A DNA stretch of 64,000 nt from JAIOSF01 sp047159865 (GTDB taxonomy: Bacteria > Campylobacterota > Campylobacteria > Campylobacterales > Arcobacteraceae): NCBI RefSeq assembly GCF_047159865.1, contig NZ_AP038804.1, forward strand, positions 682,001 through 746,000, written 5' to 3'. A program made the position numbers and the translations under genes. Below are positions 8,314 through 15,991 of this stretch, piece after piece. The notes below the pieces were generated by a model. It was not told the DNA's origin. It made no database searches and saw only the letters and a program-made list of their open reading frames with translations. Position 1 is the stretch's first letter. Each line of letters opens with the position of its first letter.

Positions 8314-8988
8314 ATGGCATCTTTTGCACAACATATAAATACAGCTGTAGTGGTTTCAGGAATCTCTATAGCTCCTTTATATTCAGCATCATTTATCGAC
8401 CTCAACCAAGCATTAGTATTACTTTTTTTTGGAATGATAGGTGGTGTTTTACCTGATATTGATTTGGAAAATTCAAAACCAATACAAATAGCATCTGGTA
8501 TACTCTCTATTTTCATACCATTACTTGCAATACTAACCCTACTTCAAAGTTTGTCCATTTCTAAAATGCTTTTTATTTGGTTTTTATCCTCACTTGTTTT
8601 ACATTTTATTATCTTTAAAATACTTCTTACGAATACTATACATAGGGGAGTTATACACTCTATTCCTATGGGTATAGTATTTGCACAAGCACTTATCATT
8701 TTTTTTCATACTTTTTTAGAATATGAAGAGTTATTCTCTTTATTATGTGGTTTGTTTTTATTTGGAGGTTTTATTATACACCTATTACTTGATGAGCTTA
8801 TTAGTCTCAATGCTTTTGGAATGAGTTTTAAAAAGTCTTTAGGAAGTGCATTTAAATTTTACGATAGTAACAACGCAATAGGTTCAATTCTTTTATATAT
8901 TCTCATAGGTGTATTATTTACACTCTTTCCTCTTAAAATAGAACACTTATTAGAAATTTACCACTCTTTTGAACATATCAAATTCTAA
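8314..8988 (+). CDS. YdjM-like membrane-bound metal-dependent hydrolase family protein
   Basis: This 224-residue integral membrane protein has about five hydrophobic segments. It carries the family's polar motifs: an N-terminal His in FAQHINTA, GGVLPDIDLENS, HRGVIHSIPMG, and HLLLDEL. These His/Asp residues are characteristic of the YdjM/YbcI (LexA-regulated, predicted hydrolase) family, whose substrate is unknown. It starts 13 bases after glmU and is probably cotranscribed. No clear ribosome-binding site is seen before ATG 8314. Confidence 0.75.
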   Translation: MASFAQHINTAVVVSGISIAPLYSASFIDLNQALVLLFFGMIGGVLPDIDLENSKPIQIASGILSIFIPLLAILTLLQSLSISKMLFIWFLSSLVLHFIIFKILLTNTIHRGVIHSIPMGIVFAQALIIFFHTFLEYEELFSLLCGLFLFGGFIIHLLLDELISLNAFGMSFKKSLGSAFKFYDSNNAIGSILLYILIGVLFTLFPLKIEHLLEIYHSFEHIKF

Positions 8989-9032
8989 GGAAATTATAGT
9001 ATACTTATTTAAATTTACTACAAAGGCTTATT

Positions 9033-9671
9033 ATGTTTTCAATGTATGATGATGATGGATTAAATTTTAGAAATAATATTGATCACCTTTATAAAGTCAA
9101 TGAGTTATCTCCTTCTCAACGAATAAAAAACAAAACAAAAGATGAAAGTCAAGAAGAGAAACAAAATTTTCAAGAAGCTTTATATAAGGGAAAAATAACA
9201 AAAGAAGCGACAAACGCATATAAAAATATGACAAATCTTGATACAAGAGTAGATATCTACCATGTTGAACAAATCATGTCACATAATGTACTCACCGTTG
9301 ATGATAGTAAAACAATTTTAGAGTGTTATCAAATGATGAGAGAACACCATATTCAACAGTTACCAATCATCGCAGAAAATAAGCTTCACCTCAAAGGGAT
9401 TGTGACAAGGCTCGATATTTTAAAATATCTTATGAGTGATTTAGAATTTGCACAAGATAAAGCAGATACACCAATCTCTGAATTATCAACAAAAAAAATC
9501 ATCACTACTGACCCTATTTCAGATATTAGAAGAGTTGCTCAAGTTATGGTTGATTTAAACCTCAATGCAATCCCTGTAGTAACAGAAGAGGATATTTTAG
9601 TAGGTATTGTTTCACGAAATGATATCATGAAAGCAGTAGGATCTCTACCACATTTACAATTATGGGCATAA
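9033..9671 (+). CDS. CBS-domain pair protein
   Basis: Residues ~80-205 form two consecutive CBS domains: the first starts VEQIMSHNVLTVDD, the second ISELSTKKIITTDP, and each ends with the usual LKGIVTRLDIL and LVGIVSRNDIMK strands. CBS pairs bind adenine nucleotides and act as energy or nucleotide sensors. The N-terminal ~75 residues are charged, without a recognised fold. There is no fused effector domain. The stop is two bases before the ATG of the HD-GYP protein, implying cotranscription and perhaps joint function. Confidence 0.85.
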   Translation: MFSMYDDDGLNFRNNIDHLYKVNELSPSQRIKNKTKDESQEEKQNFQEALYKGKITKEATNAYKNMTNLDTRVDIYHVEQIMSHNVLTVDDSKTILECYQMMREHHIQQLPIIAENKLHLKGIVTRLDILKYLMSDLEFAQDKADTPISELSTKKIITTDPISDIRRVAQVMVDLNLNAIPVVTEEDILVGIVSRNDIMKAVGSLPHLQLWA

Positions 9672-9673
9672 CA

Positions 9674-11245
9674 ATGAAAAACCTTGATAACACATACAAA
9701 GAACTTTCAAACGCAAACAATAAGATTTTAGATATAGCATACAAAATAACATCACAAAAAAATTTTAGTATGATTTTGGAAACGATACTTTTAGGAGCAA
9801 AAGAGTTATCTAATTCAGATGGAGGAACACTCTATTTATATAACCAAAAAGAAAATACCTTAGACTTCAAAATCGCTTCAAATGATACTTTAAAGATTCA
9901 TTACAATAGTGAAAACAGTGAACTAAACTGGAATCCTTTAAATATATACAACGAAGACAAATCACCAAATATAAAAAATGTTGCTGTAGTATCTGCTATG
10001 CAAGATAAACTTATCAATATACCTGATATTTACAAATCAAAAGAGTTCGACTTTTCAGGTGCTATGGCATTTGATAAAAGTCAAAATTATCATACAAAAT
10101 CAATGCTTGTGATCCCATTGAAAAATAAAGATGATGATCTTGTTGGTGTTATTCAACTGATAAATAAAAAAGTTGCTAATGAAACAGTAAATTTTGTAGA
10201 ACATGATGAACTTCTTATAAAAGCAATGGCATCTCTTGCTACAATGATTATAGAAAATAATCAGTTAGTAATAGACCTTGAAGCTCTTTTATATGGTCTG
10301 ATAGATTCTGTAAACAAAGCCTTAAGTGAAAAATCAAAATATACACAACAACACAATGACAATGTAGCTGTTTTAACAAAAATAATTGCAAACGGAATCA
10401 ACAACAACAAAACTCTTTTTGAAGATGTACACTATACAAGTACAGATATGGAAGAGTTACGACTCTCAGCTATGCTTCATGATATAGGAAAAGTAACTAC
10501 ACCTGTTCACATTATGGACAAAGCAACCAAACTTGAAACGATTTATAATAGATTGCATACTATTAAGCTTCGATTTGAGCTAGAAAAAAAAGATTTAGAG
10601 ATTTTATTTTTACAAAATGCTATAGATGAAACTACGAAAAATGAGAAAATCACTCAACTACAAAGTGACTTTGAACTTATCTCAAAATTGAACAATGGTG
10701 AATATTTTGCAAAAGATGAAGAATATGATAGAGTAACTGCTATAGCAAAAGAATCAAACTACAAACTACTCACAGAAAATGAGCTTTATAATCTTTCTAC
10801 ACGAAAAGGAACACTCACAGCTGAAGATAGAGAGATTATCAACAACCATGTGATTGTGTCATACGAGATGATTAAAGATTTACCATTTCCTAAAAAGTTT
10901 GTCGATGTACCAAAAATTGCTTGTTCTCATCACAAAACAATCAATGGTGGTGGATATGCAGCAAAAGAGATAAAAGACTTGCCACTTACACTCAAAGACA
11001 AGATTTTAGTTATTGCAGATATTTTTGAAGCATTAAGCTCAAAAGATAGACCATATAAAAAACCAAATACTCTAAGTCAAATTTTTAGAATTTTTACTTT
11101 TATGATAAAAGATAATCATGTAGATAAAGAGTTAGTTCAAATGTTTTTTGAAGATGGACTTCATTTAGAGTATGCAAAAGAACATTTTGAAGAATCTCAA
11201 ATGGAAGATATCGAAGAAGATATCAAAAAGTTTTTTAACGACTAG
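9674..11245 (+). CDS. GAF / HD-GYP domain protein, likely c-di-GMP phosphodiesterase family
   Basis: A GAF sensor domain occupies roughly residues 20-200 (SDGGTLYLYNQKE, GVIQLINKK). The HD domain follows with MLHDIGKV (~270), then a ~100-residue charged helical insertion, then HHKTINGGGYA (~420) and IADIFEALSSKDRPYKK. HD-GYP enzymes hydrolyse cyclic di-GMP. The metal-binding HD and HH residues are kept, but the signature GYP reads GYA, so activity is likely but not certain. An upstream in-frame ATG at 9662 would add four residues and overlap the CBS gene. The 3' end overlaps lpxK by four bases, tail to tail. Confidence 0.85.
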   Translation: MKNLDNTYKELSNANNKILDIAYKITSQKNFSMILETILLGAKELSNSDGGTLYLYNQKENTLDFKIASNDTLKIHYNSENSELNWNPLNIYNEDKSPNIKNVAVVSAMQDKLINIPDIYKSKEFDFSGAMAFDKSQNYHTKSMLVIPLKNKDDDLVGVIQLINKKVANETVNFVEHDELLIKAMASLATMIIENNQLVIDLEALLYGLIDSVNKALSEKSKYTQQHNDNVAVLTKIIANGINNNKTLFEDVHYTSTDMEELRLSAMLHDIGKVTTPVHIMDKATKLETIYNRLHTIKLRFELEKKDLEILFLQNAIDETTKNEKITQLQSDFELISKLNNGEYFAKDEEYDRVTAIAKESNYKLLTENELYNLSTRKGTLTAEDREIINNHVIVSYEMIKDLPFPKKFVDVPKIACSHHKTINGGGYAAKEIKDLPLTLKDKILVIADIFEALSSKDRPYKKPNTLSQIFRIFTFMIKDNHVDKELVQMFFEDGLHLEYAKEHFEESQMEDIEEDIKKFFND

Positions 11246-12216
11246 TGAGTCTTACTAAAATGGTTAATATAACTATTAACTTTTTTGATAACTTCATCAC
11301 TTACTTTCACTTCCAAATCCATCAAAATAATTGGAGCTTTTATCTCTAAAAGATTCAATTTTACCATATCTTTTGCAGTAGTGATAAGTGTATAGTTTGG
11401 ATATTTTTGTTCAATTTCATCTATATCATTTTGGATAAAACTATAATGATCTGGATAACTTACCATCTTTATAGCTTGAGGTAAATACTCCAAAAGCCTA
11501 TATGGCTTTGAAATAGCCGTTACCAAAACAGTATCTTTTGGAAGAGTTTCCATTATATTGTGCTGAGTATCTTTAAAACAAACTTCTCTCTTAAAATCTA
11601 TATCTTCTTTTACAACACAGTCAGCAAATGAATACATCATTTTTGTATCTCTATACCCACCACTAGGAAGACAAAAAATATTTGTAGGCTCCTCTTTAGG
11701 TCGAAGAAGGATATCATACTTCAATATCTCATGTTTCCCATAACCATCATCTAAAAAAACTATTTTACACCCTAACTCTTTTGCTTTAATAATAGCTTGG
11801 GTTCTATTTTCAGATACGATCACTGTAGCAGTTCGAAGAGATTTAGCTAAAAGCATCGCCTCATCACCACTTGTTTTTACATCTTCTAAAATATCACCTC
11901 TTAAAGAGATAACAAAAAGCCCTTGTGATTCTCTTCCATATCCTCGTAAAACAATTGCTACATCATCTTTTTGTTTTGCTAAAGCAATAGTTACAGGTGT
12001 TTTTCCAGTTCCACCTACGAGAAGATTTCCTATACTAATAACAGGTATTCCATGATAAATAGGTTTTTTAGACACTCTTTTAAAAGTGGTGATGATGCAG
12101 TAAAGTAAAGTAAGAGGTAAAAACAAAAGACTGATCAGTCTTTGAAAAAGATTTGGAAAGAACAGATACTGTTCTATCCATTGTACTAAAAAGCTTTTTA
12201 TACTCTTTAGATCCAT
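11242..12216 (-). CDS. lpxK: Tetraacyldisaccharide 4'-kinase
   Basis: LpxK phosphorylates the 4' position of the lipid A disaccharide precursor at the inner membrane. The 324 residues begin with a hydrophobic, amphipathic N-terminus (FFPNLFQRLISLLFLPLTLLY), then VISIGNLLVGGTGKTP with the P-loop, RGYGRES, and the LDDGYGKHEI motif. Length and order match the family. It is last in the operon nadE - aminotransferase - lpxK and overlaps the aminotransferase by 10 bases. Confidence 0.96.
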   Translation of the reverse strand: MDLKSIKSFLVQWIEQYLFFPNLFQRLISLLFLPLTLLYCIITTFKRVSKKPIYHGIPVISIGNLLVGGTGKTPVTIALAKQKDDVAIVLRGYGRESQGLFVISLRGDILEDVKTSGDEAMLLAKSLRTATVIVSENRTQAIIKAKELGCKIVFLDDGYGKHEILKYDILLRPKEEPTNIFCLPSGGYRDTKMMYSFADCVVKEDIDFKREVCFKDTQHNIMETLPKDTVLVTAISKPYRLLEYLPQAIKMVSYPDHYSFIQNDIDEIEQKYPNYTLITTAKDMVKLNLLEIKAPIILMDLEVKVSDEVIKKVNSYINHFSKTH

Positions 12217-13367
12217 TGTTTTGCTATTTTTTTAATATTATTACATACATATAAAACATCATCATCACTCATAGAAGGATAAATTGGTAAAGATAATATT
12301 TGCCCATAAGTTGTTAAAGCATTTCCATAAGTTGTGATTTTTAATTTATATTTCTTCTTATAATATGTTAAAAGATGTAGAGGGATATAGTGCAACCCTG
12401 TTGATACACCTTGCTCTTTTAAAGCTCTTGCAAATCCATCTCTATTTTTAGTCACTTTGATGATATATTGACTAAAGATATGCTCTTCATCAAACTCTGG
12501 AAGTGAGATATGTTTTAAATCAGTTAGCTCTTTATTGTAAATAGCAGCTATCTCTTGTCTTCTTTCACAAAAACTATTTGTTTTATAAAATTGTGCAAGG
12601 TTAAAAGCTGCTTCTAATTCTGTCATATCATATTTGTACCCAATATCAACAACATCATAAATATAGTCTATATTCCCAAACTCATCAAAACTACTATTTA
12701 TAGCATGTGTTCGTAAAAGTTTCGCTCTATTTGCTAAGTCTTCACTTTCTGTTACAATATATCCACCTCTACTAATTGCTGTTTTACTATTAGAATAGTT
12801 TGTAGAAAAAATTGTCATATCAGCTTCTAAAGAACCTACCATCTCATCTTTATACAAAGCACCTAAAGCACTTGTAGCATCTTCGATTACTAAAAGGTCA
12901 TATTTTTTTGCTATTGCATAAATTTTATCTAAATCAGGAATACCTCCTGCTACAAATGTCACCATCAATGCTCTTAACTTTTTAGAATTATTCTCTTTTA
13001 AATACTCTTCTAATTTATTGATATCTATATTAAACCCATTTTCTTCTATATCGATAAATATAGGCTCAGCATCAAAGTGTCTAACTGTTTCTGGAATATT
13101 TACAAAAGAGTTAACACTCATAAGAACTTTATCGGCTCTTTTTAATTCCATTGCACTTAAAGCCAGATGCAATGCACTTGTTGCATTGTTTGTAGCAATT
13201 GTATAAGTTCCCCCTACAAAATCTCCAATCTCTTTTTCTAGCTCTTCTACTTTGCTAACTGAAAGTGACTCTTGGTTTAATACAGAGGTAACAGCATCTA
13301 TCTCTTCTTGGTCTATTGTTGATTTGAAAAAAGGTATTGTTCTTTCATTTTTTATAGTTTTTATCAT
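12207..13367 (-). CDS. DegT/DnrJ/EryC1/StrS-family PLP-dependent sugar aminotransferase
   Basis: These enzymes transfer an amino group to a keto-sugar nucleotide. Features seen are the opening IPFFKSTIDQEEIDAV, the cofactor-binding TNNATSALHLAL, VIEDATSALGALY, and the PLP lysine in NYSNSKTAISRGGYI. The 386-residue length is normal. It sits between nadE and lpxK, overlapping lpxK. That position suggests, but does not prove, a role in amino-sugar synthesis for lipid A or LPS, such as the GlcNAc3N pathway (GnnB) known in Campylobacter. No GnnA-type oxidoreductase is adjacent. Confidence 0.85.
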   Translation of the reverse strand: MIKTIKNERTIPFFKSTIDQEEIDAVTSVLNQESLSVSKVEELEKEIGDFVGGTYTIATNNATSALHLALSAMELKRADKVLMSVNSFVNIPETVRHFDAEPIFIDIEENGFNIDINKLEEYLKENNSKKLRALMVTFVAGGIPDLDKIYAIAKKYDLLVIEDATSALGALYKDEMVGSLEADMTIFSTNYSNSKTAISRGGYIVTESEDLANRAKLLRTHAINSSFDEFGNIDYIYDVVDIGYKYDMTELEAAFNLAQFYKTNSFCERRQEIAAIYNKELTDLKHISLPEFDEEHIFSQYIIKVTKNRDGFARALKEQGVSTGLHYIPLHLLTYYKKKYKLKITTYGNALTTYGQILSLPIYPSMSDDDVLYVCNNIKKIAKQWI

Positions 13368-13380
13368 CTAGTTTCCTTTT

Positions 13381-14142
13381 TTATGAAAAGTTTATTGTTG
13401 CAATTGTAGGTAGTTTTGATTTAAAAGCATTTGCTTTTACACGATACTCAATCATATCGATTAACTCTTCATCTATTTTTTGCTCTATTAGTTCATTTTT
13501 TGTTTTGTTCTCATCGATTAGTTTTTTCAATACATTGTCCATCGTTTCATAAGAATATCCTAAGTCATCTTCATCACTTTGACCTTCCCACAAATCAGCA
13601 CTTGGTTTTTTATTGATAATTGCATCAGTTATACCAAGGTACCGAGCAAATTCAAAAGCATCAGATTTGTACAATTGTCCTATAGGATTGATAGCACACG
13701 CTGTATCCCCCAAAAGAGTACCATATCCTAAAAGAATTTCAGATTTGTTGCTTGTACCAACTACGATTGCATTATGTTTTGCACTAATATCATAGAGTAC
13801 AGACATTCTCATTCTTGCACTAAAATTACCAACTCTTAAAGGCGTTGCATCTTGAACACTATCAAAATATCCTCGAACCATTGGTGCAATTTCTACAATC
13901 TCATACGACATATCAAACTTCTCACAAAGTTCTTTGGCATCAGAGATACTAGCATCACTTGATAAATGAGATGGCATAAAAACACCATGAAAATTTTCTT
14001 GAAACGCTTCTTTACATAATACAGAAACAATAGCAGAATCAAGCCCACCACTGATACCAACTACAACTTTACTTACACCTATTTTAGAAACTTCATCTTG
14101 CAAAAAAGTTATCATTTGCGACTTAATACTCTTCCAATTCAT
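13381..14142 (-). CDS. nadE: NH3-dependent NAD+ synthetase
   Basis: NadE amidates nicotinate adenine dinucleotide to NAD+. The 253 residues carry the PP-loop VGISGGLDSAIVSVL (about 28-42), GTSNKSEILLGYGTLLGDTACAINP, and KPSADLWEGQSDEDDLGYSY, all typical. There is no N-terminal glutaminase domain, so it is the ammonia-using form. It is the first gene of the three-gene minus-strand operon and diverges from ppk2 across a 154-base intergenic region. Confidence 0.96.
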   Translation of the reverse strand: MNWKSIKSQMITFLQDEVSKIGVSKVVVGISGGLDSAIVSVLCKEAFQENFHGVFMPSHLSSDASISDAKELCEKFDMSYEIVEIAPMVRGYFDSVQDATPLRVGNFSARMRMSVLYDISAKHNAIVVGTSNKSEILLGYGTLLGDTACAINPIGQLYKSDAFEFARYLGITDAIINKKPSADLWEGQSDEDDLGYSYETMDNVLKKLIDENKTKNELIEQKIDEELIDMIEYRVKANAFKSKLPTIATINFS

Positions 14143-14246
14143 TAGTATCCTTTAAGTTTGGCTAATTATAACAAATTTAAGGTTAAGTTTGATTTTCAAT
14201 CTCAAAATTAATCTTTTTTTCTATTCTATAATTTATCAATGTAATT

Positions 14247-14280
14247 TAATAGTAATTTACTTATAATAGGATTACTATTA
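14247..14280 (+). promoter_or_regulatory. 10-bp inverted repeat flanking the -10 box of ppk2
   Basis: A perfect inverted repeat (14247-14256 TAATAGTAAT and 14271-14280 ATTACTATTA) brackets a 14-base spacer that contains TATAAT at 14262-14267. The ppk2 ATG is 17 bases downstream. The geometry, with half-sites on either side of the -10 box, looks like a repressor operator. It does not match the Pho-box consensus. Confidence 0.55.
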
Positions 14281-14296
14281 TAAAAACGGAGCATAT

Positions 14297-15181
14297 ATGC
14301 AAAAGATGATCGATATTGAAGGTGAACAAGTATCCCTAGAGGAACTTATAGAAGTTTTCAAACATAATAAAAACAACAACACAAGTATTAACAAAGCTAT
14401 AGAAAAAAGACAAGATGAACAAGCACTCAAGCCATATCAAGCAGAACTTATAAAACTCCAACAACATCTAGAAAAAAATGATCAAAAGATGATTATACTT
14501 TTTGAGGGTCGTGATGCTGCTGGTAAGGGTGGAACTATAAGAAGAGTTACACGATATATGGATGAAAAGCATTATAGAGTAGTAGCCTTGGGTAAACCAA
14601 CTCAAGAGCAAAGATCACAATGGTTCTACCAAAAATATATTCAACATTTTCCACGAGGTGGAGAGATAGTTTTGTTTGATCGAAGCTGGTACAATCGAGC
14701 TATGGTAGAATCTGTATTTAACTTTTGTACAAAAAAAGAATATGATGACTTTATGAAAAGTGTTACAGGGTTTGAAGAGGACCTCACACAACAAGGAACA
14801 ATTCTTGTTAAACTCTATTATAGTGTTACAAAAGAGGAGCAAGCTAGACGATTTGAAAGACGAAAAAACGATCCTTTAAGACAATGGAAACTAAGCGAAA
14901 TCGATCTACAAGCACAAGAGAGATGGGATGATTTTACCAATACAAAATATCATATGATTAAACAAACACACACTCACAATGCCCCGTGGACAGTTATCCG
15001 TTCAGATATCAAACAAAAAGCAAGACTAGAGTCACTCAAAGTCATTTTAAATTCGGTTGACTATGAAAATAGAGAGTCTTCTCTTGATTTTACACTTGAC
15101 TCTGATATTGTTATCTCAGGAGCAAGAGAGATAGAGATCATGGATGCTCAAAGATCACTCAATGGGAAATTTACAAGCTAA
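14297..15181 (+). CDS. ppk2: Polyphosphate kinase 2 family protein
   Basis: PPK2 enzymes transfer phosphate between polyphosphate and nucleotides, usually in the direction of GTP, ADP or ATP formation. The 294 residues contain the Walker A motif FEGRDAAGKGGTIRR, the Walker B/lid region FDRSWYNRAMVE, and RRKNDPLRQWKLS with the basic lid residues. It is a single-domain PPK2; the class (NDP- or NMP-preferring) cannot be settled by eye. Its own promoter with an inverted repeat lies upstream and a hairpin follows the stop. Confidence 0.93.
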   Translation: MQKMIDIEGEQVSLEELIEVFKHNKNNNTSINKAIEKRQDEQALKPYQAELIKLQQHLEKNDQKMIILFEGRDAAGKGGTIRRVTRYMDEKHYRVVALGKPTQEQRSQWFYQKYIQHFPRGGEIVLFDRSWYNRAMVESVFNFCTKKEYDDFMKSVTGFEEDLTQQGTILVKLYYSVTKEEQARRFERRKNDPLRQWKLSEIDLQAQERWDDFTNTKYHMIKQTHTHNAPWTVIRSDIKQKARLESLKVILNSVDYENRESSLDFTLDSDIVISGAREIEIMDAQRSLNGKFTS

Positions 15182-15197
15182 GAGAGTTTTCTCTTAG
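15178..15197 (+). terminator. Hairpin overlapping the ppk2 stop codon
   Basis: A perfect 8-bp stem (15178-15185, CTAAGAGA, with 15190-15197, TCTCTTAG) has a GTTT loop and is followed by a short T-rich stretch. It is a likely terminator for ppk2, immediately before the direct-repeat cassette. Confidence 0.65.
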
Positions 15198-15214
15198 TTG
15201 AATTTTTAGTCAAA

Positions 15215-15242
15215 ATTGACTAGCTATTTACTTTTCTATTTA
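15215..15242. repeat. 28-bp direct repeat, copy A
   Basis: The 28 bases are identical to 15605-15632, 390 bases away. They correspond to the last codons and stop codon of the MTH1187-family gene plus a few bases beyond it. Just outside, copy A continues into a hairpin (AGTCAA...TTGACT, 15208-15221) that copy B lacks. Copy A therefore appears to keep the original downstream junction. Confidence 0.9.
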
Positions 15243-15243
15243 T

Positions 15244-15336
15244 CTATGTAGTTGGGTGATTATTTATTTCAAGTACCGTATATCCAAATGCTATTACTAT
15301 TGCTAGTGCAGCTATTATTAATGTCCATTCCATCAT
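15244..15336 (-). CDS. 30-residue single-pass membrane protein of a repeat-flanked cassette
   Basis: The frame MMEWTLIIAALAIVIAFG... ends EINNHPTT and encodes one hydrophobic helix of about 18 residues with a short polar C-terminus. A strong GGAGG lies six bases before the ATG at 15336. The ATG overlaps the stop of the upstream 75-codon gene as ATGA, so translation is probably coupled. Its TAG stop abuts copy A of the 28-bp repeat. No family is recognised with confidence. Confidence 0.72.
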   Translation of the reverse strand: MMEWTLIIAALAIVIAFGYTVLEINNHPTT

Positions 15337-15560
15337 AAATCCTCCAATTGATCCATCTTATTATAAGCTTTTTTATTTACCATCATAATAAGTATTGCAT
15401 TAAAAACTATTAAACACAATGTTATTATAACTAAAGTTTCATCAGAAGTGTTATAATTTGCAGCCAACCAACCAGCCATAGAAACTAAAACAGCTGACAA
15501 TATTCCAAACACTACTTTAAGCCAACCTATTTGTTCTTTTATTTTTTCATTTTTACTCAT
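15333..15560 (-). CDS. 75-residue two-TM protein of a repeat-flanked cassette
   Basis: The sequence has a charged N-terminus (MSKNEKIKEQIGWLKVV), two hydrophobic helices (about 14-35 and 42-60), and a charged C-terminus (KKAYNKMDQLEDL). A small inner-membrane protein with both ends in the cytoplasm is the simplest model. No Shine-Dalgarno precedes the ATG, but a TATAAT lies six bases upstream, so the message may be leaderless. It overlaps the 30-residue membrane protein gene by four bases. Function is unknown. Confidence 0.75.
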   Translation of the reverse strand: MSKNEKIKEQIGWLKVVFGILSAVLVSMAGWLAANYNTSDETLVIITLCLIVFNAILIMMVNKKAYNKMDQLEDL

Positions 15561-15565
15561 AAATG

Positions 15566-15571
15566 ATTATA
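15566..15571 (-). promoter_or_regulatory. -10 box of the small membrane-protein cassette
   Basis: A perfect TATAAT on the minus strand lies five bases before the ATG at 15560, so transcription should begin at the start codon. It is inside the segment bounded by the two 28-bp repeats, so the cassette appears to carry its own promoter. Confidence 0.5.
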
Positions 15572-15604
15572 TATTAAATAATATTAAAATGATATGAGGA
15601 AAAT

Positions 15605-15632
15605 ATTGACTAGCTATTTACTTTTCTATTTA
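15605..15632. repeat. 28-bp direct repeat, copy B
   Basis: This copy covers the final seven codons (LNRKVNS), the stop and five more bases of the MTH1187-family gene. It is identical to 15215-15242. The segment between the copies, 15243-15604, holds only a promoter and two small membrane-protein genes. Confidence 0.9.
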
Positions 15633-15936
15633 AAGTCTTTTCTACTGCTTCCACTTTTGTTTTCAAACGATTTTCACAGTTTTTTCGTATATCAAATTTA
15701 AGTGAACTATACACTCTATCACAATCTTCAAGTTGCTCATAAGCTAACTCAACGATACCTAGTGCTTCTTTCATACTTTTTGCTTCTATAATCGTACCCA
15801 TAGCTGTCAACTGATAAGACACACCGCTTTTATCGATAGCATCGATTATTTTGCTCACCTCTTTTGAAACAGAAGAGCCCTCTCTTCCATCTGCTGAAGT
15901 TGGGAACATCGCAAACTCTAATAATACTGATAACAT
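15610..15936 (-). CDS. MTH1187-family (thiamine-binding-like) protein
   Basis: This small 108-residue protein belongs to the MTH1187/YkoF-like ferredoxin-fold family (MLSVLLEFAMFPTS, SYQLTAMGTIIEAKSMKEAL, DCDRVYSSLKFDIRK), members of which bind thiamine or other small molecules. The ATG at 15936, with AGGAAAG upstream, is preferred over an in-frame codon at 15981, which adds 15 unlikely residues. Its 3' end is duplicated as the 28-bp repeat, suggesting that the neighbouring cassette inserted here and regenerated the gene end. Confidence 0.8.
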   Translation of the reverse strand: MLSVLLEFAMFPTSADGREGSSVSKEVSKIIDAIDKSGVSYQLTAMGTIIEAKSMKEALGIVELAYEQLEDCDRVYSSLKFDIRKNCENRLKTKVEAVEKTLNRKVNS

Positions 15937-15991
15937 TTGCTTTCCTTTGTATCTATATCTCAATTTTATAACAAAAATCAAATATTGTCAA

